In this document: piece by piece, positions 17,290 through 30,039 of the stretch
Layout: every line of letters starts with the position of its first letter
How positions within the stretch are numbered: the stretch's first letter is position 1
Origin: Campylobacter volucris
Lineage (GTDB): Bacteria > Campylobacterota > Campylobacteria > Campylobacterales > Campylobacteraceae
Direction: 5' to 3'
NCBI RefSeq assembly: GCF_008245045.1
Contig: NZ_CP043428.1
Location: 496,001-560,000, forward strand
DNA: 64,000 nt
Position numbers and translations under genes: made by a program
Notes under the pieces: model-generated
What the model was told of the DNA's origin: nothing
Databases searched by the model: none
What the model saw: only the letters and a program-made list of their open reading frames with translations

Positions 17290-19284
17290 ATGAAATTATT
17301 AATCGAAATAGGTATTGAAGAATTACCTGCTATACCTTTGCTTAAAGAACTACCAAATATCACAAAAAAATGGCAAAATATATTGGATAATTATCATTTA
17401 AATTCTAATTTTAATTTTTTTTATACTCCTAGAAGATTGGTTTTTATTCATGAAAATTTCAAAGCAAAACAAGAAGATTCTTTTGTAGAATTAATCGGTG
17501 CTCCAAAAAATATAGCCTATAAAGATGGAAAATTAACACAAGCTGGGATGAGTTTTTTAGAAAAATCAGGTTTGAGTGAGAGTGAAATTAGTTTTAAAGA
17601 GATCAAAGGTAAAGAAGTTTTGTATTGTCAAAAACAAGTGCAGGGTTTAGAAAGTAAAGAAGTTTTACCTAAAATGATAGACGAGTTTTTAAAAAGTTTA
17701 AATTTTGGTAAAACTATGAGATGGGGTAAAGGTGAGTTTGAATTTATTAGAGCTATTAGATCTTTATCTTGTGTGCTAGATGATAAATTGGTTGAATTTG
17801 AAAGTTATGGTGTCAAAAGTGCTATGAGTACTTTTGTTCATAGAAGTATAAGCTATGATTTGGTTGATTTTGAAAGTATTGATGAGTATTTTAAAATTTT
17901 AGAAAAAAATTGTGTTGTATTAGATCAAAATTTAAGAAGAAAAATCATCATAGAGCAACTTAAAGAACTTGAAAATAAAAATGATATTATAATTTCAGAA
18001 GATGATGAATTATTAGCTGAAGTCGTTGCTATCACAGAATTTCCTAAAGCTTTACTTGGAAATTTTGAAAAGCAATATTTAGAAATTCCAAGTGAAGTTA
18101 TCATCACTTCTATGAGAGAAAATCAACGCTATTTTGCAGTATTTAAAAATGGTGCTTTAAGCAATCATTTTGTTGTAGTTTCTAATGCGGTTTGTGAGAA
18201 TTATTCTAAGATTATTCGTGGCAATGAAAAAGTTTTAAGAGCAAGATTGAGCGATGCTGAATTTTTTTGGAAAAATGATTTAGAGCAAGGTTTGAATAAT
18301 GAAAAAATTAGCAAAATGATTTATCTTGAAGGCCTTGGAACTTTAAAAGATAAAGTTGAAAGAGAAAAGCAAATAGCACAAAAGCTATGTGAGGTATTTT
18401 CAAATTCTAATAAAGAGCAAATTTTACAAGCCATTGAGTATTCTAAAGCAGATCTTAGCACGCAAATGGTGTATGAATTTACAAATCTTCAAGGAGTAAT
18501 GGGTTCATATTATGCAAAGGCTATGGGTATGAGCGATGAGGTGGCTTTGGCTATAAAAGAGCAATATCTTCCAAATGGAGATGATTCTGATTTACCAAGC
18601 AATGAAATCTCATCTATAGTAGCATTAGCTAATAAATTTGACACTTTAATGGGGCTTTTTGCTATGGGTAAAATTCCAAGTGGGACTAAAGATCCTTATG
18701 CGTTAAGAAGAGCCGCAAATGGAGTGTTAAAGATTATTTTGAATTTGAAAAAAGAATTTAATATAAAAGATTTTTTAAATCATATTGCACAAGGATATAA
18801 ACAATTTGATTTAAACATTTTACTTGATTTTATCTTAGAGCGTTTATATACATTTTATGATGTAAATGCTTCATTTATCAAAGCTGTTTTAAATTCTAAA
18901 AATTATGATATTGTGCATATTGATTCATCTATAAAAGCTTTGATGGAAATTGTTAATGATGGTAAATTTGAGCAAAATTTTACAACTTTCAAGCGTCTTG
19001 CAAATATTGCTGTTAAAAATGATGTTAAAGTTGATGCAACTCTTTTTAATACCCAAGAAGAGCAAAACCTTTACAATGCGTTTGTAAAATGCAAAGAATA
19101 TAAAGATGACATTAGTGTTTATTTGAAAAATCTTTTTGCATTAAAACCACAAATTGATTTATTTTTTGATAATGTCATGATTAACGATCAAAATGAACTT
19201 ATTAAAAATAATCGCCAAGCTTTGGTGTATGAAATTTACAAAGAATTTTTACAAATTGCTGATATAAAAGAAATTAGCCTATGA
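17290..19284 (+). CDS. glyS: Glycyl-tRNA synthetase beta subunit
   Basis: The beta chain of the alpha2beta2 glycyl-tRNA synthetase, responsible for tRNA recognition. It starts with the family hallmark LLIEIGIEELPA and contains TPRRL, MRWGKGEFEFIRAIR, EFPKALLGNFEKQYLEIPSE and SGTKDPYALRRAANG. The C-terminal 100 residues form the DALR anticodon-binding domain. The 664-residue length is normal for Campylobacter. The alpha subunit (glyQ) is not in this window. It is joined to the next gene by an ATGA overlap. Confidence 0.96.
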   Translation: MKLLIEIGIEELPAIPLLKELPNITKKWQNILDNYHLNSNFNFFYTPRRLVFIHENFKAKQEDSFVELIGAPKNIAYKDGKLTQAGMSFLEKSGLSESEISFKEIKGKEVLYCQKQVQGLESKEVLPKMIDEFLKSLNFGKTMRWGKGEFEFIRAIRSLSCVLDDKLVEFESYGVKSAMSTFVHRSISYDLVDFESIDEYFKILEKNCVVLDQNLRRKIIIEQLKELENKNDIIISEDDELLAEVVAITEFPKALLGNFEKQYLEIPSEVIITSMRENQRYFAVFKNGALSNHFVVVSNAVCENYSKIIRGNEKVLRARLSDAEFFWKNDLEQGLNNEKISKMIYLEGLGTLKDKVEREKQIAQKLCEVFSNSNKEQILQAIEYSKADLSTQMVYEFTNLQGVMGSYYAKAMGMSDEVALAIKEQYLPNGDDSDLPSNEISSIVALANKFDTLMGLFAMGKIPSGTKDPYALRRAANGVLKIILNLKKEFNIKDFLNHIAQGYKQFDLNILLDFILERLYTFYDVNASFIKAVLNSKNYDIVHIDSSIKALMEIVNDGKFEQNFTTFKRLANIAVKNDVKVDATLFNTQEEQNLYNAFVKCKEYKDDISVYLKNLFALKPQIDLFFDNVMINDQNELIKNNRQALVYEIYKEFLQIADIKEISL

Positions 19285-20084
19285 AAAAGATTTGTATTTT
19301 ATTATTTTTGTTTTTAACCCTTAGTGCAAAGGAAGTACAAATTACTAATGGACAAGTAATTTTTTTAGAATTTGATAAAAACAATTTCGCACAAGCTATT
19401 GGGCAAGATAAGAATTTACCATATTTTATTTATAAAGATAAAATCATATTAACACTTGCTATGCCTTATAAAAATCCAAAAGATAGAGAATTGTTGATTA
19501 AATTTAAAAATAATACCGAAGAAAAATTTTTTATCAAAGTTATCGATGGAGCTTATGAAAAAGAAACTTTAAAGGTTGAAACTTCAAAAGTTAATCCACC
19601 AAAAGATGTATTAAATCGTATTAAAAAAGAATACGATATAGCAATGAAAATTTATAATACTTATACCAACGAGCAATTGTTTGAAGGAAAATTTATTTAT
19701 CCTTTAGATACTAAAATCACAAGTGATTTTGGAAAAGCAAGAGTGTTTAATGATATGCTAAAAAGTTACCATAGCGGCACTGATTTTAGAGCAAATACTG
19801 GCACTAAAATTCAAGCAAGCAATGATGGTATCGTAAGGATTGCATCTAATAGATATTATGCTGGTAATTCTGTGGTAATTGACCATGGATATGGAATTTA
19901 TTCGCAGTATTATCATTTATCTAAGCTTTTTGTAAAAGAAGGTCAAAGGGTTAAAAAATCTGACATTATTGGACTTAGTGGTGCTAGCGGAAGGGTCACT
20001 GGACCACATTTGCATTTTGGTATTTTAGTAAATGGTGCGCAAGTTGATCCTTTGGATTTTATCGATAAATTTAATAAACTTTAA
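19281..20084 (+). CDS. Secreted M23 (LytM) peptidoglycan endopeptidase
   Basis: A 267-residue exported protein with a short signal peptide (LFLFLTLSAKE). The C-terminal 120 residues form an M23 domain with the zinc ligands His and Asp in YHSGTDFRA and the HLHFG motif near residue 246. The catalytic histidine lies in YYHLS. It should cut peptide cross-links in the periplasm. By position it matches C. jejuni Cj1235, which follows glyS there. Relatives in Campylobacter and Helicobacter affect helical cell shape, so a shape or division role is likely. It is coupled to both neighbours by overlapping start/stop codons. Confidence 0.88.
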   Translation: MKKICILLFLFLTLSAKEVQITNGQVIFLEFDKNNFAQAIGQDKNLPYFIYKDKIILTLAMPYKNPKDRELLIKFKNNTEEKFFIKVIDGAYEKETLKVETSKVNPPKDVLNRIKKEYDIAMKIYNTYTNEQLFEGKFIYPLDTKITSDFGKARVFNDMLKSYHSGTDFRANTGTKIQASNDGIVRIASNRYYAGNSVVIDHGYGIYSQYYHLSKLFVKEGQRVKKSDIIGLSGASGRVTGPHLHFGILVNGAQVDPLDFIDKFNKL

Positions 20085-21037
20085 TGATTGCTTTTAGTCA
20101 ATTTTTTAAAGATTGGAGTCAAAGATATTATTCTCAAGCTGTTAAAGTAGGTAAAGAAGGAGATTTTTACACAGCTGTGAGTGTGGGGAATTTGTTTGGC
20201 GTTTTACTAGCTAATCATTTTTTAAAACTTCTTGATAGTAAAAAAATATCCCTACCTATTGATATTATAGAAATTGGGGCTAATGAGGGACATTTAATGC
20301 TTGATTTTATACAGGCTTTATATACTTTAAGAGCTAAGGTATTAGAAAAAATTGAATGTCATATTATAGAGCCTCATAAAAATTTACAAGATGTGCAAAA
20401 AGCTTTATTTGCAAATTATGATTTAGATATTAAAATACATAATTCTTTAAAAGAATGTTATTTTGAAAATGCTTTTTTTTATGCTAATGAGCTTTTAGAT
20501 TGTTTTGCCTGTGAGCTTATTAAAGATGATCAAATGGCTTATATTGATGAAAAATATCAAATTTGTTTTAAAAAAGCTGATGAAGATATTTTAAACAAAT
20601 GTCGCAAATATAATATAATTAATTCTGAATTTTGTATAGAATATCATTCTTTTTTGAAAGATTTAAAAAATAGTTGCAAACAAATGATGTTTTTGTGTTT
20701 TGACTATGCTAAAAAAGAAGAAAAAATAAGCACAAGAATTTATAAAAATCATCAAGTGTGTAATATTTTAGAAGTAAAATTACAAGAATATTTTGGGAAA
20801 AGCGATATTACTTATAATGTAAATTTTGACCATTTTATACAAATTTTGCAAGAAGAAAATTTCACTATTTTAGAGTTTAAAAACCAAAACCAAGCTTTAC
20901 TTGATTTTGGCTTAGAAGAGATTTTAAATTTAACAAAAGAAAAAGATGAGAAAACTTATAAAAATTTTCTCAAACAAAGTCAAAATTTGATTTTTAACTT
21001 CGGCGATAAATTTAAATTTTTAGAATTTAAGCTTTAA
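20084..21037 (+). CDS. SAM-dependent methyltransferase-like protein, MidA/NDUFAF7 (DUF185) family
   Basis: A 317-residue protein with FYTAVSVGNLFGVLLANHF followed by DIIEIGANEGHLMLDFIQAL, the N-terminal signature and AdoMet-binding motif I of the MidA family. FYANELLDCFACELI matches the later conserved block. Mitochondrial members methylate an arginine in a complex I subunit; bacterial function is little known. It starts in the stop of the M23 gene (TAATG) and ends by overlapping ribBA on the opposite strand by 11 bases. Position corresponds to C. jejuni Cj1236. Confidence 0.75.
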   Translation: MIAFSQFFKDWSQRYYSQAVKVGKEGDFYTAVSVGNLFGVLLANHFLKLLDSKKISLPIDIIEIGANEGHLMLDFIQALYTLRAKVLEKIECHIIEPHKNLQDVQKALFANYDLDIKIHNSLKECYFENAFFYANELLDCFACELIKDDQMAYIDEKYQICFKKADEDILNKCRKYNIINSEFCIEYHSFLKDLKNSCKQMMFLCFDYAKKEEKISTRIYKNHQVCNILEVKLQEYFGKSDITYNVNFDHFIQILQEENFTILEFKNQNQALLDFGLEEILNLTKEKDEKTYKNFLKQSQNLIFNFGDKFKFLEFKL

Positions 21038-22049
21038 AGTCGCTACTAACTATATCTAAACCAAATCCTTTTAAGCCTATAAATTCTTTATCATTATTTT
21101 GGCTTAGTAATTTGATTTTTGAAATATTTAAAAATCTTAAAATTTGAGCACCAATTCCATAGTTTTTAAACTGCAATCCTTCTTTTTTTTCATTATTCAT
21201 AAAGATGATAATACCACCTTCTTTATTTAAAAATTCAATTTGCTTTAAAAGTTCATTAAATTTATTAGAAGTTAAAAGTTCAAAATCACTACCGCTAAGA
21301 TAGAATTTAACATTTTCACATGGTTTAGGTTTACCAAATGTAAAAACAATATGTTCATTTAAATTATGATCTTTAAAAACCATCTTTGTGGCTTTAAATC
21401 CTGCTAAAGAACTTTTTTCTTCTTGTATAAGCTCAATTAAACTTTCGTTTTTTAAACGATATTCGATTAAATCAGAAATTGTAATCATATTTATTTGGTG
21501 TTTTTTGCAAAATTCTTCTAAATCTGATCTTCTAGCCATATCTCCATTATCTTTTACTATTTCACAAATCACACATGCTTCTTTTAAACCAGCCAAACGA
21601 CATAAATCCACCGTGCCTTCAGTGTGACCAGTTCTTTCTAAAACTCCACCTTTTTTAGCGATTAAAGGGTTAATATGTCCAGGTCTAACAAAATCTTGAG
21701 CACTTGCATTTTCATCTGCAAAAATTTTTACAGTCATATTTCTTTCTAGAGCACTCACCCCAGTTGTAGCATTTTTAGCATCAACTGTGATTGTAAAAGC
21801 AGTTTCATGATTTGATGTGTTATTAGGCACCATCAAAGGCAAATTAAATTTATTTGCAAGTTCTTCGCTCAATGCAACACAAACTACACCTTTTGCGTGA
21901 GTAATGGTAAAATTTATTTTTTCTTGCGTGCTAAATTGTGCAGGAAATATCAAATCTCCTTCATTTTCTCTATCTTCTGCATCTACCATTACAAGCATTT
22001 TTCCTTCTTGTATTTCTTTTATAGCTTGTTGAATACTTATAAAACTCAT
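21027..22049 (-). CDS. ribB: RibBA-like: DHBP synthase with degenerate GTP cyclohydrolase II domain
   Basis: The first 200 residues are a 3,4-dihydroxy-2-butanone-4-phosphate synthase, supplying the four-carbon unit of riboflavin. DAEDRENEGDL near residue 23 and RPGHINPLIAKKGGVLERTGHTEGTVDL with its catalytic residues are intact. The C-terminal 140 residues align with GTP cyclohydrolase II only at the edges: the zinc cluster CxxxxxGSxxCxCG is gone, replaced by a stretch without cysteines, and the domain is shortened. I therefore expect only the RibB activity. Helicobacter RibBA is reported to be degenerate in the same way, with RibA encoded elsewhere. Confidence 0.9.
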   Translation of the reverse strand: MSFISIQQAIKEIQEGKMLVMVDAEDRENEGDLIFPAQFSTQEKINFTITHAKGVVCVALSEELANKFNLPLMVPNNTSNHETAFTITVDAKNATTGVSALERNMTVKIFADENASAQDFVRPGHINPLIAKKGGVLERTGHTEGTVDLCRLAGLKEACVICEIVKDNGDMARRSDLEEFCKKHQINMITISDLIEYRLKNESLIELIQEEKSSLAGFKATKMVFKDHNLNEHIVFTFGKPKPCENVKFYLSGSDFELLTSNKFNELLKQIEFLNKEGGIIIFMNNEKKEGLQFKNYGIGAQILRFLNISKIKLLSQNNDKEFIGLKGFGLDIVSSDFKA

Positions 22050-22097
22050 AATTTTTAATTCCTTGATAAATTTTTACAAAATTATATCATTATTTCC

Positions 22098-22126
22098 TTG
22101 ACAAAGAATGTAAAAAACTATATAAT
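22098..22126 (+). promoter_or_regulatory. Fully consensus sigma70 promoter for tRNA-Gln/tRNA-fMet
   Basis: TTGACA (22098-22103) and TATAAT (22121-22126) are both perfect and separated by exactly 17 bases. The -35 element is unusual for Campylobacter, whose promoters normally rely on a T-rich stretch. It points to a very strong promoter 20 bases before tRNA-Gln. Confidence 0.75.
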
Positions 22127-22146
22127 TTCAACTCATTTTTCATTAT

Positions 22147-22221
22147 TGGGGTATCGCCAAGCGGTAAGGCAACAGGTTTTGGTCCTGTCATTCAGGGGTT
22201 CGAATCCCTTTACCCCATCCA
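22147..22221 (+). tRNA. tRNA-Gln (anticodon TTG)
   Basis: A 75-nt cloverleaf. The acceptor TGGGGTA pairs with TACCCCA, and CCA is encoded. The anticodon arm ACAGG-TTTTGGT-CCTGT gives TTG. In Campylobacter this tRNA is first charged with glutamate and then amidated by GatCAB; gatC is in this window. Confidence 0.96.
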
Positions 22222-22244
22222 CAAATTATCTTAAAAATATGTGC

Positions 22245-22320
22245 CGCGAAGTAGAGCAGTGGTTAGCTCGTCGGGCTCATAACCCGAAGGTCGGGAGTTC
22301 AAATCTCCCCTTCGCAACCA
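22245..22320 (+). tRNA. Initiator tRNA-fMet (anticodon CAT)
   Basis: A 76-nt cloverleaf with encoded CCA. Two initiator marks are visible: an unpaired C-A at the first acceptor position (CGCGAAG against CTTCGCA) and three consecutive G-C pairs in the anticodon stem (TCGGG/CCCGA). It is transcribed behind tRNA-Gln, 23 bases apart. Confidence 0.96.
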
Positions 22321-22805
22321 TATTAAATTTACTCTTTTTTAAATATGTATTTTACGATATTCTTTCAAGCTTGAAAAATTTACTATTTTTAAATTGCTTT
22401 TTTATGTATTCTTAAAAAATATATTTTTTTGATTGCTTCTTGTTTTTTTATTTTCATAAAATATTTTTTTAACTTTCCATATTTGTTCCAATATTTTCTA
22501 TATGAATTATTCTTGGATATATTATATACACACCACAACCTCTTGCAAAAAACAAATTTTTATTTTTAAAATAAATTTATACCATTTTCTACCTCCCCAT
22601 CCCCCTTTCTTTTTCTTTCTCTCTCAATCCCTTCCACCATTTCCACTTTCTTTTAAATTACTTATTAAAACTAAAGCTGCGAAAATCCACTTAAAATTTC
22701 TAAAATACTATTTTTCAAATCAAACCCTTTTAATGTTTTTATTTTTTTAATTTATATCCTCCATATCTTTTCCTCTAACCTAATAAAACTTTAAGCTTAT
22801 ATAGA

Positions 22806-22811
22806 TATAAT
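22806..22811 (+). promoter_or_regulatory. Candidate -10 box of the rRNA operon promoter
   Basis: TATATAGATATAATTTC about 260 bases before 16S, just ahead of the boxA-like and RNase III stem sequences, is the best candidate for the main rrn promoter. A second TATAAT at 22971 lies between the processing stem and 16S and could be another start. Confidence 0.5.
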
Positions 22812-22876
22812 TTCATTTCCTTTTTTTAAAAAAAGGTAGTTAAAAATTAAGATATTTCAATCTCTAATTTTTAAAT

Positions 22877-22886
22877 TGTTCTTTAA
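22877..22886 (+). promoter_or_regulatory. boxA-like antitermination element
   Basis: TGTTCTTTAA in the 16S leader closely resembles the E. coli rrn boxA (TGCTCTTTAA), the Nus-factor binding site that protects rRNA transcripts from premature Rho termination. Identification is by similarity only. Confidence 0.5.
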
Positions 22887-22918
22887 ATTATTAATATTGT
22901 TAATCAAATCTTATAGTC

Positions 22919-22951
22919 AATCTTTGAAATCTAAATAAGTGATCGATTGAG
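22919..22951 (+). other. 16S processing stem, 5' strand
   Basis: The sequence from AATCTTTGAAATCTAAA to GATTGAG is nearly the exact reverse complement of 24625-24655 downstream of 16S. Folding would enclose the whole 16S in a roughly 30-bp stem, the usual RNase III substrate. Confidence 0.8.
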
Positions 22952-23066
22952 CCAGAGATTTATATTATTTTATAATGTAAATCTATCATACGAATAATTC
23001 AAAGATTATTTTATTAATCTTTAAAATACTTTTTCTTTGAAGAAAAAGATTAAACTATCTATAATT

Positions 23067-24579
<1,513 letters not shown>

Positions 24580-24624
24580 CTAGAGTACAAACTGATAAGT
24601 CTCACAACTATCAGTTCATATAAA

Positions 24625-24655
24625 CTCAATCATCCTTGTTTAGATTTCAAAGATT
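24625..24655 (+). other. 16S processing stem, 3' strand
   Basis: Partner of 22919-22951, lying 45 bases after the mature 16S end and before tRNA-Ala. Confidence 0.8.
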
Positions 24656-24672
24656 GATGAAAAGCTAATTTT

Positions 24673-24748
24673 GGGGAATTAGCTCAGCTGGGAGAGCGCC
24701 TGCTTTGCACGCAGGAGGTCAGCGGTTCGATCCCGCTATTCTCCACCA
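24673..24748 (+). tRNA. tRNA-Ala (anticodon TGC)
   Basis: A 76-nt cloverleaf in the 16S-23S spacer. The acceptor GGGGAAT pairs with ATTCTCC, the anticodon loop is CTTTGCACG with TGC, and CCA is encoded. The Ala-Ile order in the spacer is the normal Campylobacter arrangement. Confidence 0.97.
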
Positions 24749-24756
24749 TTTATTAA

Positions 24757-24833
24757 GGGCCTATAGCTCAGCTGGTTAGAGTGCACCCCTGATAAGGGTG
24801 AGGTCACAAGTTCAAGTCTTGTTAGGCCCACCA
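24757..24833 (+). tRNA. tRNA-Ile (anticodon GAT)
   Basis: A 77-nt cloverleaf 8 bases after tRNA-Ala. The acceptor GGGCCTA pairs with TAGGCCC, the anticodon arm ACCCC-TGATAAG-GGT contains GAT, and CCA is encoded. Confidence 0.97.
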
Positions 24834-25213
24834 TAAAAAAGATTTGTTTATCAATTAATTAAAAGTTTTAAAACTTAAAGTAAGTATATGAGTAATTATA
24901 TTTACTTTAGGTTTTAAGACCTAAGCTAAATAAAATATTTGAATAAAATACTTTTATTTAATGTTATTTGAATTATCATTGTTAAGAGTCACAAGCAAGT
25001 TTTAATAAAAACAATTTTACAGGACTTGTTAAAGAATAAAATTATTATTATCTTTGCTTTAATCTTGAAAGATTAAAGATAAGTTTTAAACTCACAGCTT
25101 ATTAGCTATATTTAGTTATTAAGTGTTTAAATGCTTTCCGTCTTAAGATAGTAAGGTTTTATTATAAAAACTTTAACAAGGAAGTGATGCGTTTTAGAAT
25201 AAAAGGTAAAAAA
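24834..25213 (+). other. tRNA-Ile to 23S spacer
   Basis: 380 bases of AT-rich spacer without a gene. It contains the 5' strand of the 23S processing stem (25153-25190). A second tract around 24975-25012 (ATTGTTAAGAG, then AAGCAAGTTTT) is partly complementary to the region between 23S and 5S, so the enclosing stem is longer than the core. Confidence 0.7.
25153..25190 (+). other. 23S processing stem, 5' strand
   Basis: AACTTTAACAAGGAAGTGATGC and the bases before it pair with 28127-28165 (GCATCACTTCCTTGTTAAGG onward) in a stem of more than 30 bp enclosing the 23S, a predicted RNase III site. Confidence 0.8.
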
Positions 25214-28120
<2,907 letters not shown>

Positions 28121-28126
28121 ATTTAA

Positions 28127-28165
28127 GCATCACTTCCTTGTTAAGGTTTTTCATAATAAATCTTA
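28127..28165 (+). other. 23S processing stem, 3' strand
   Basis: Reverse complement of the tract at 25153-25190, located just past the mature 23S end. Confidence 0.8.
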
Positions 28166-28238
28166 ATAAGAGTTTTTATAAAACTTGCTCTTAACATTGT
28201 TTTTTAAGTATTCTTATAAAGAATATTTAAATAACAAT

Positions 28239-28355
28239 GTCCGTGATTATACAGATGTGGAGACGCCTTGATCCATCCCGAACCAAGAAGCTAAGCACAT
28301 CGTGGGTGATGATACTACGCCTTACTGGCAGGGGGAAAGTAGCTCATTGCGGACT
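28239..28355 (+). rRNA. rrf: 5S ribosomal RNA
   Basis: About 117 nt. The terminal stem GTCCG/CGGAC closes the molecule, and the internal CCATCCCGAACCAAGAAGCTAAG block is the conserved 5S core. It is the last gene of the operon. No GC-rich hairpin terminator follows; only AT-rich sequence with T runs is seen. Confidence 0.95.
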
Positions 28356-28559
28356 TGTTAATTACTTATTTTTATTCTTCTATTTGTATTAATTCTTTAT
28401 AGTTTAATTTATTTACTAGCTTTTATTTTTATCAATTCTTTATTATTTATTTATATTTTTTATTTGTTGGATTTTTTATAAATAATTTAAATGTTTTTAG
28501 GGTTTTAGGGATTAATTATCGTTGATATTTTATTCTTTCTTAATGTTTATATCTTTTTT

Positions 28560-28690
28560 TATTTTTAGTTTTTTTAGTTTTTTTAGTTTTTTTAGTTTTT
28601 TTAGTTTTTTTAGTTTTTTTAGTTTTTTTAGTTTTTTTAGTTTTTTTAGTTTTTTTAGTTTTTTTAGTTTTTTTAGTTTTTTTAGTTTTT
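28560..28690 (+). repeat. Minisatellite, 9-bp unit TTTTTTTAG, about 13-14 copies
   Basis: AG dinucleotides recur every 9 bases from 28567 to 28684 with seven T between them and no interruption. The copies are perfect, so copy number is likely to vary by slippage. The array lies 200 bases after 5S in non-coding DNA. Confidence 0.92.
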
Positions 28691-28947
28691 ACTTAGGTTA
28701 AATTATTGATTAAGATTAGTTTGTGTTAATTATATTTATAAGTATTGGTAATTATATTTAGTTTGTTTGTATTTGTTGATTGTAGTTTGGATTTTAGTTT
28801 ATTTATTGGATTAGGATTTGTTTTTAATATACAAATTTATTAATATATTTATTTATGAATTAATTTTAGTTTTTTTATTTGTTTTTAGTTTTTAATCCTT
28901 TAAATGTTTTTATGGGTTTATAATTAAATTAGTTATTAAGTGAGTTT

Positions 28948-29107
28948 GAGTGATTGAGTGATTGAGTGATTGAGTGATTGAGTGATTGAGTGATTGAGTG
29001 ATTGAGTGATTGAGTGATTGAGTGATTGAGTGATTGAGTGATTGAGTGATTGAGTGATTGAGTGATTGAGTGATTGAGTGATTGAGTGATTGAGTGATTG
29101 AGTGAGT
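28948..29107 (+). repeat. Minisatellite, 8-bp unit GAGTGATT, 19 perfect copies
   Basis: Nineteen uninterrupted GAGTGATT units run from 28948 to 29099, bordered on both sides by the variant GTGAGTTTG. Read on the + strand all frames stop in TGA; on the minus strand the unit AATCACTC is open in every phase but no start codon precedes it. It is therefore not part of a gene that I can see. Confidence 0.92.
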
Positions 29108-30039
29108 TTGGCGGGCGAAAAATAAAAAAGCTTATAGATTATGAATTTAGTTTTTTATTAGGATGTATGGTTTTTGTATAGAGATGATAAAGATTATAAT
29201 TAAGGTATTTTTTGGAGGGGTTATTTTATTTTATTTAAAGATTTTTAGTTTTTTAGGTTGGGTTTTTGAAAAAAAAGGAGGTTAAGTTTGATAAATTGAT
29301 TGATACTGGTTAGTTTAATTACAACAAGCATATAAAGATATTAATAAAATATTAAATTATAAAAAAATATAGTTTTTATATAAAAGCAAATTTTAGTAAA
29401 ATACAAATTATTTTTTTATAATATGATGTAAGATTATTGATGATTTTTTAATATGAAAAAAGTTAGAAAATAATATTTATTATAATAAATTGTGTTTTTA
29501 AATTTGTAAGATAACTTTTAAGTGATGATTATAAAAGTGTAAGGTTATGTAAGTTTGTGGGATAAAATTTTTTTAGCGTAATTTGAAAATTTATTATTTA
29601 ATATATTTGGATTAGTATATTTAATTGTATTAGATAACTTTTTGATTATTAGTTTTTATGAGAGTTTGTGAAAAACAAGAATTATATATGATTAGATTGA
29701 TTTTAAATTTTTGTGATTAATATTTGTAGCTTGTATGTTAAATTGTAATAAGTAATATTTTATAAAGTGTTGCTTGTATTTGGATAATTATATAAAGATA
29801 TTGGTATAAATTAAAACATAAAGATAATTTGAAGTAAAATTAATATTTAGTTAAATTAAAAATTGGAAGATTATATTTTTTTATATTAAGAGTTGTTATT
29901 GTGTTTGTAGTGATTAGAAAGTTTCTATAAGAGTTTGACTAGTTTAGGTAAAATTATATAATTTATAAAATGAGTAGAGAAGTTAATGGTTTGTTGTTGA
30001 GGGTTGTAAAATAAGAAAATTTAGATTTTGTGATATGGA

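Larger units (their letters stand above)
22321..23066 (+). other. rRNA operon 5' region: pyrimidine-rich, G-poor stretch and leader
   Basis: No gene is credible here. The first half (about 22520-22760) is very rich in C and T and nearly lacks G on the + strand: by hand count 22581-22680 has 35 C and 2 G. The second half carries promoter-like, boxA-like and processing-stem sequences of the rRNA operon. A reading frame at 22502-22750 is a composition artefact with no ribosome site or domain. Confidence 0.7.

Noticed and set aside
22098-22415. 105-residue open frame across the tRNA-Gln/tRNA-fMet genes
   Set aside because: It covers the promoter and two tRNAs; translation does not resemble protein.
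22502-22750. Protein-coding gene in the 5' flank of the rRNA operon
   Set aside because: No ribosome site, no domain; the open frame results from the pyrimidine-rich, stop-poor composition.
28560-29107. CRISPR array
   Set aside because: The repeats are 8-9 bp and strictly head-to-tail with no unique spacers; no cas genes are nearby. These are minisatellites.
28948-29107. Antisense repeat protein encoded by the AATCACTC array
   Set aside because: The frame is open but only about 50 codons long, with no start codon or ribosome site on the minus strand.
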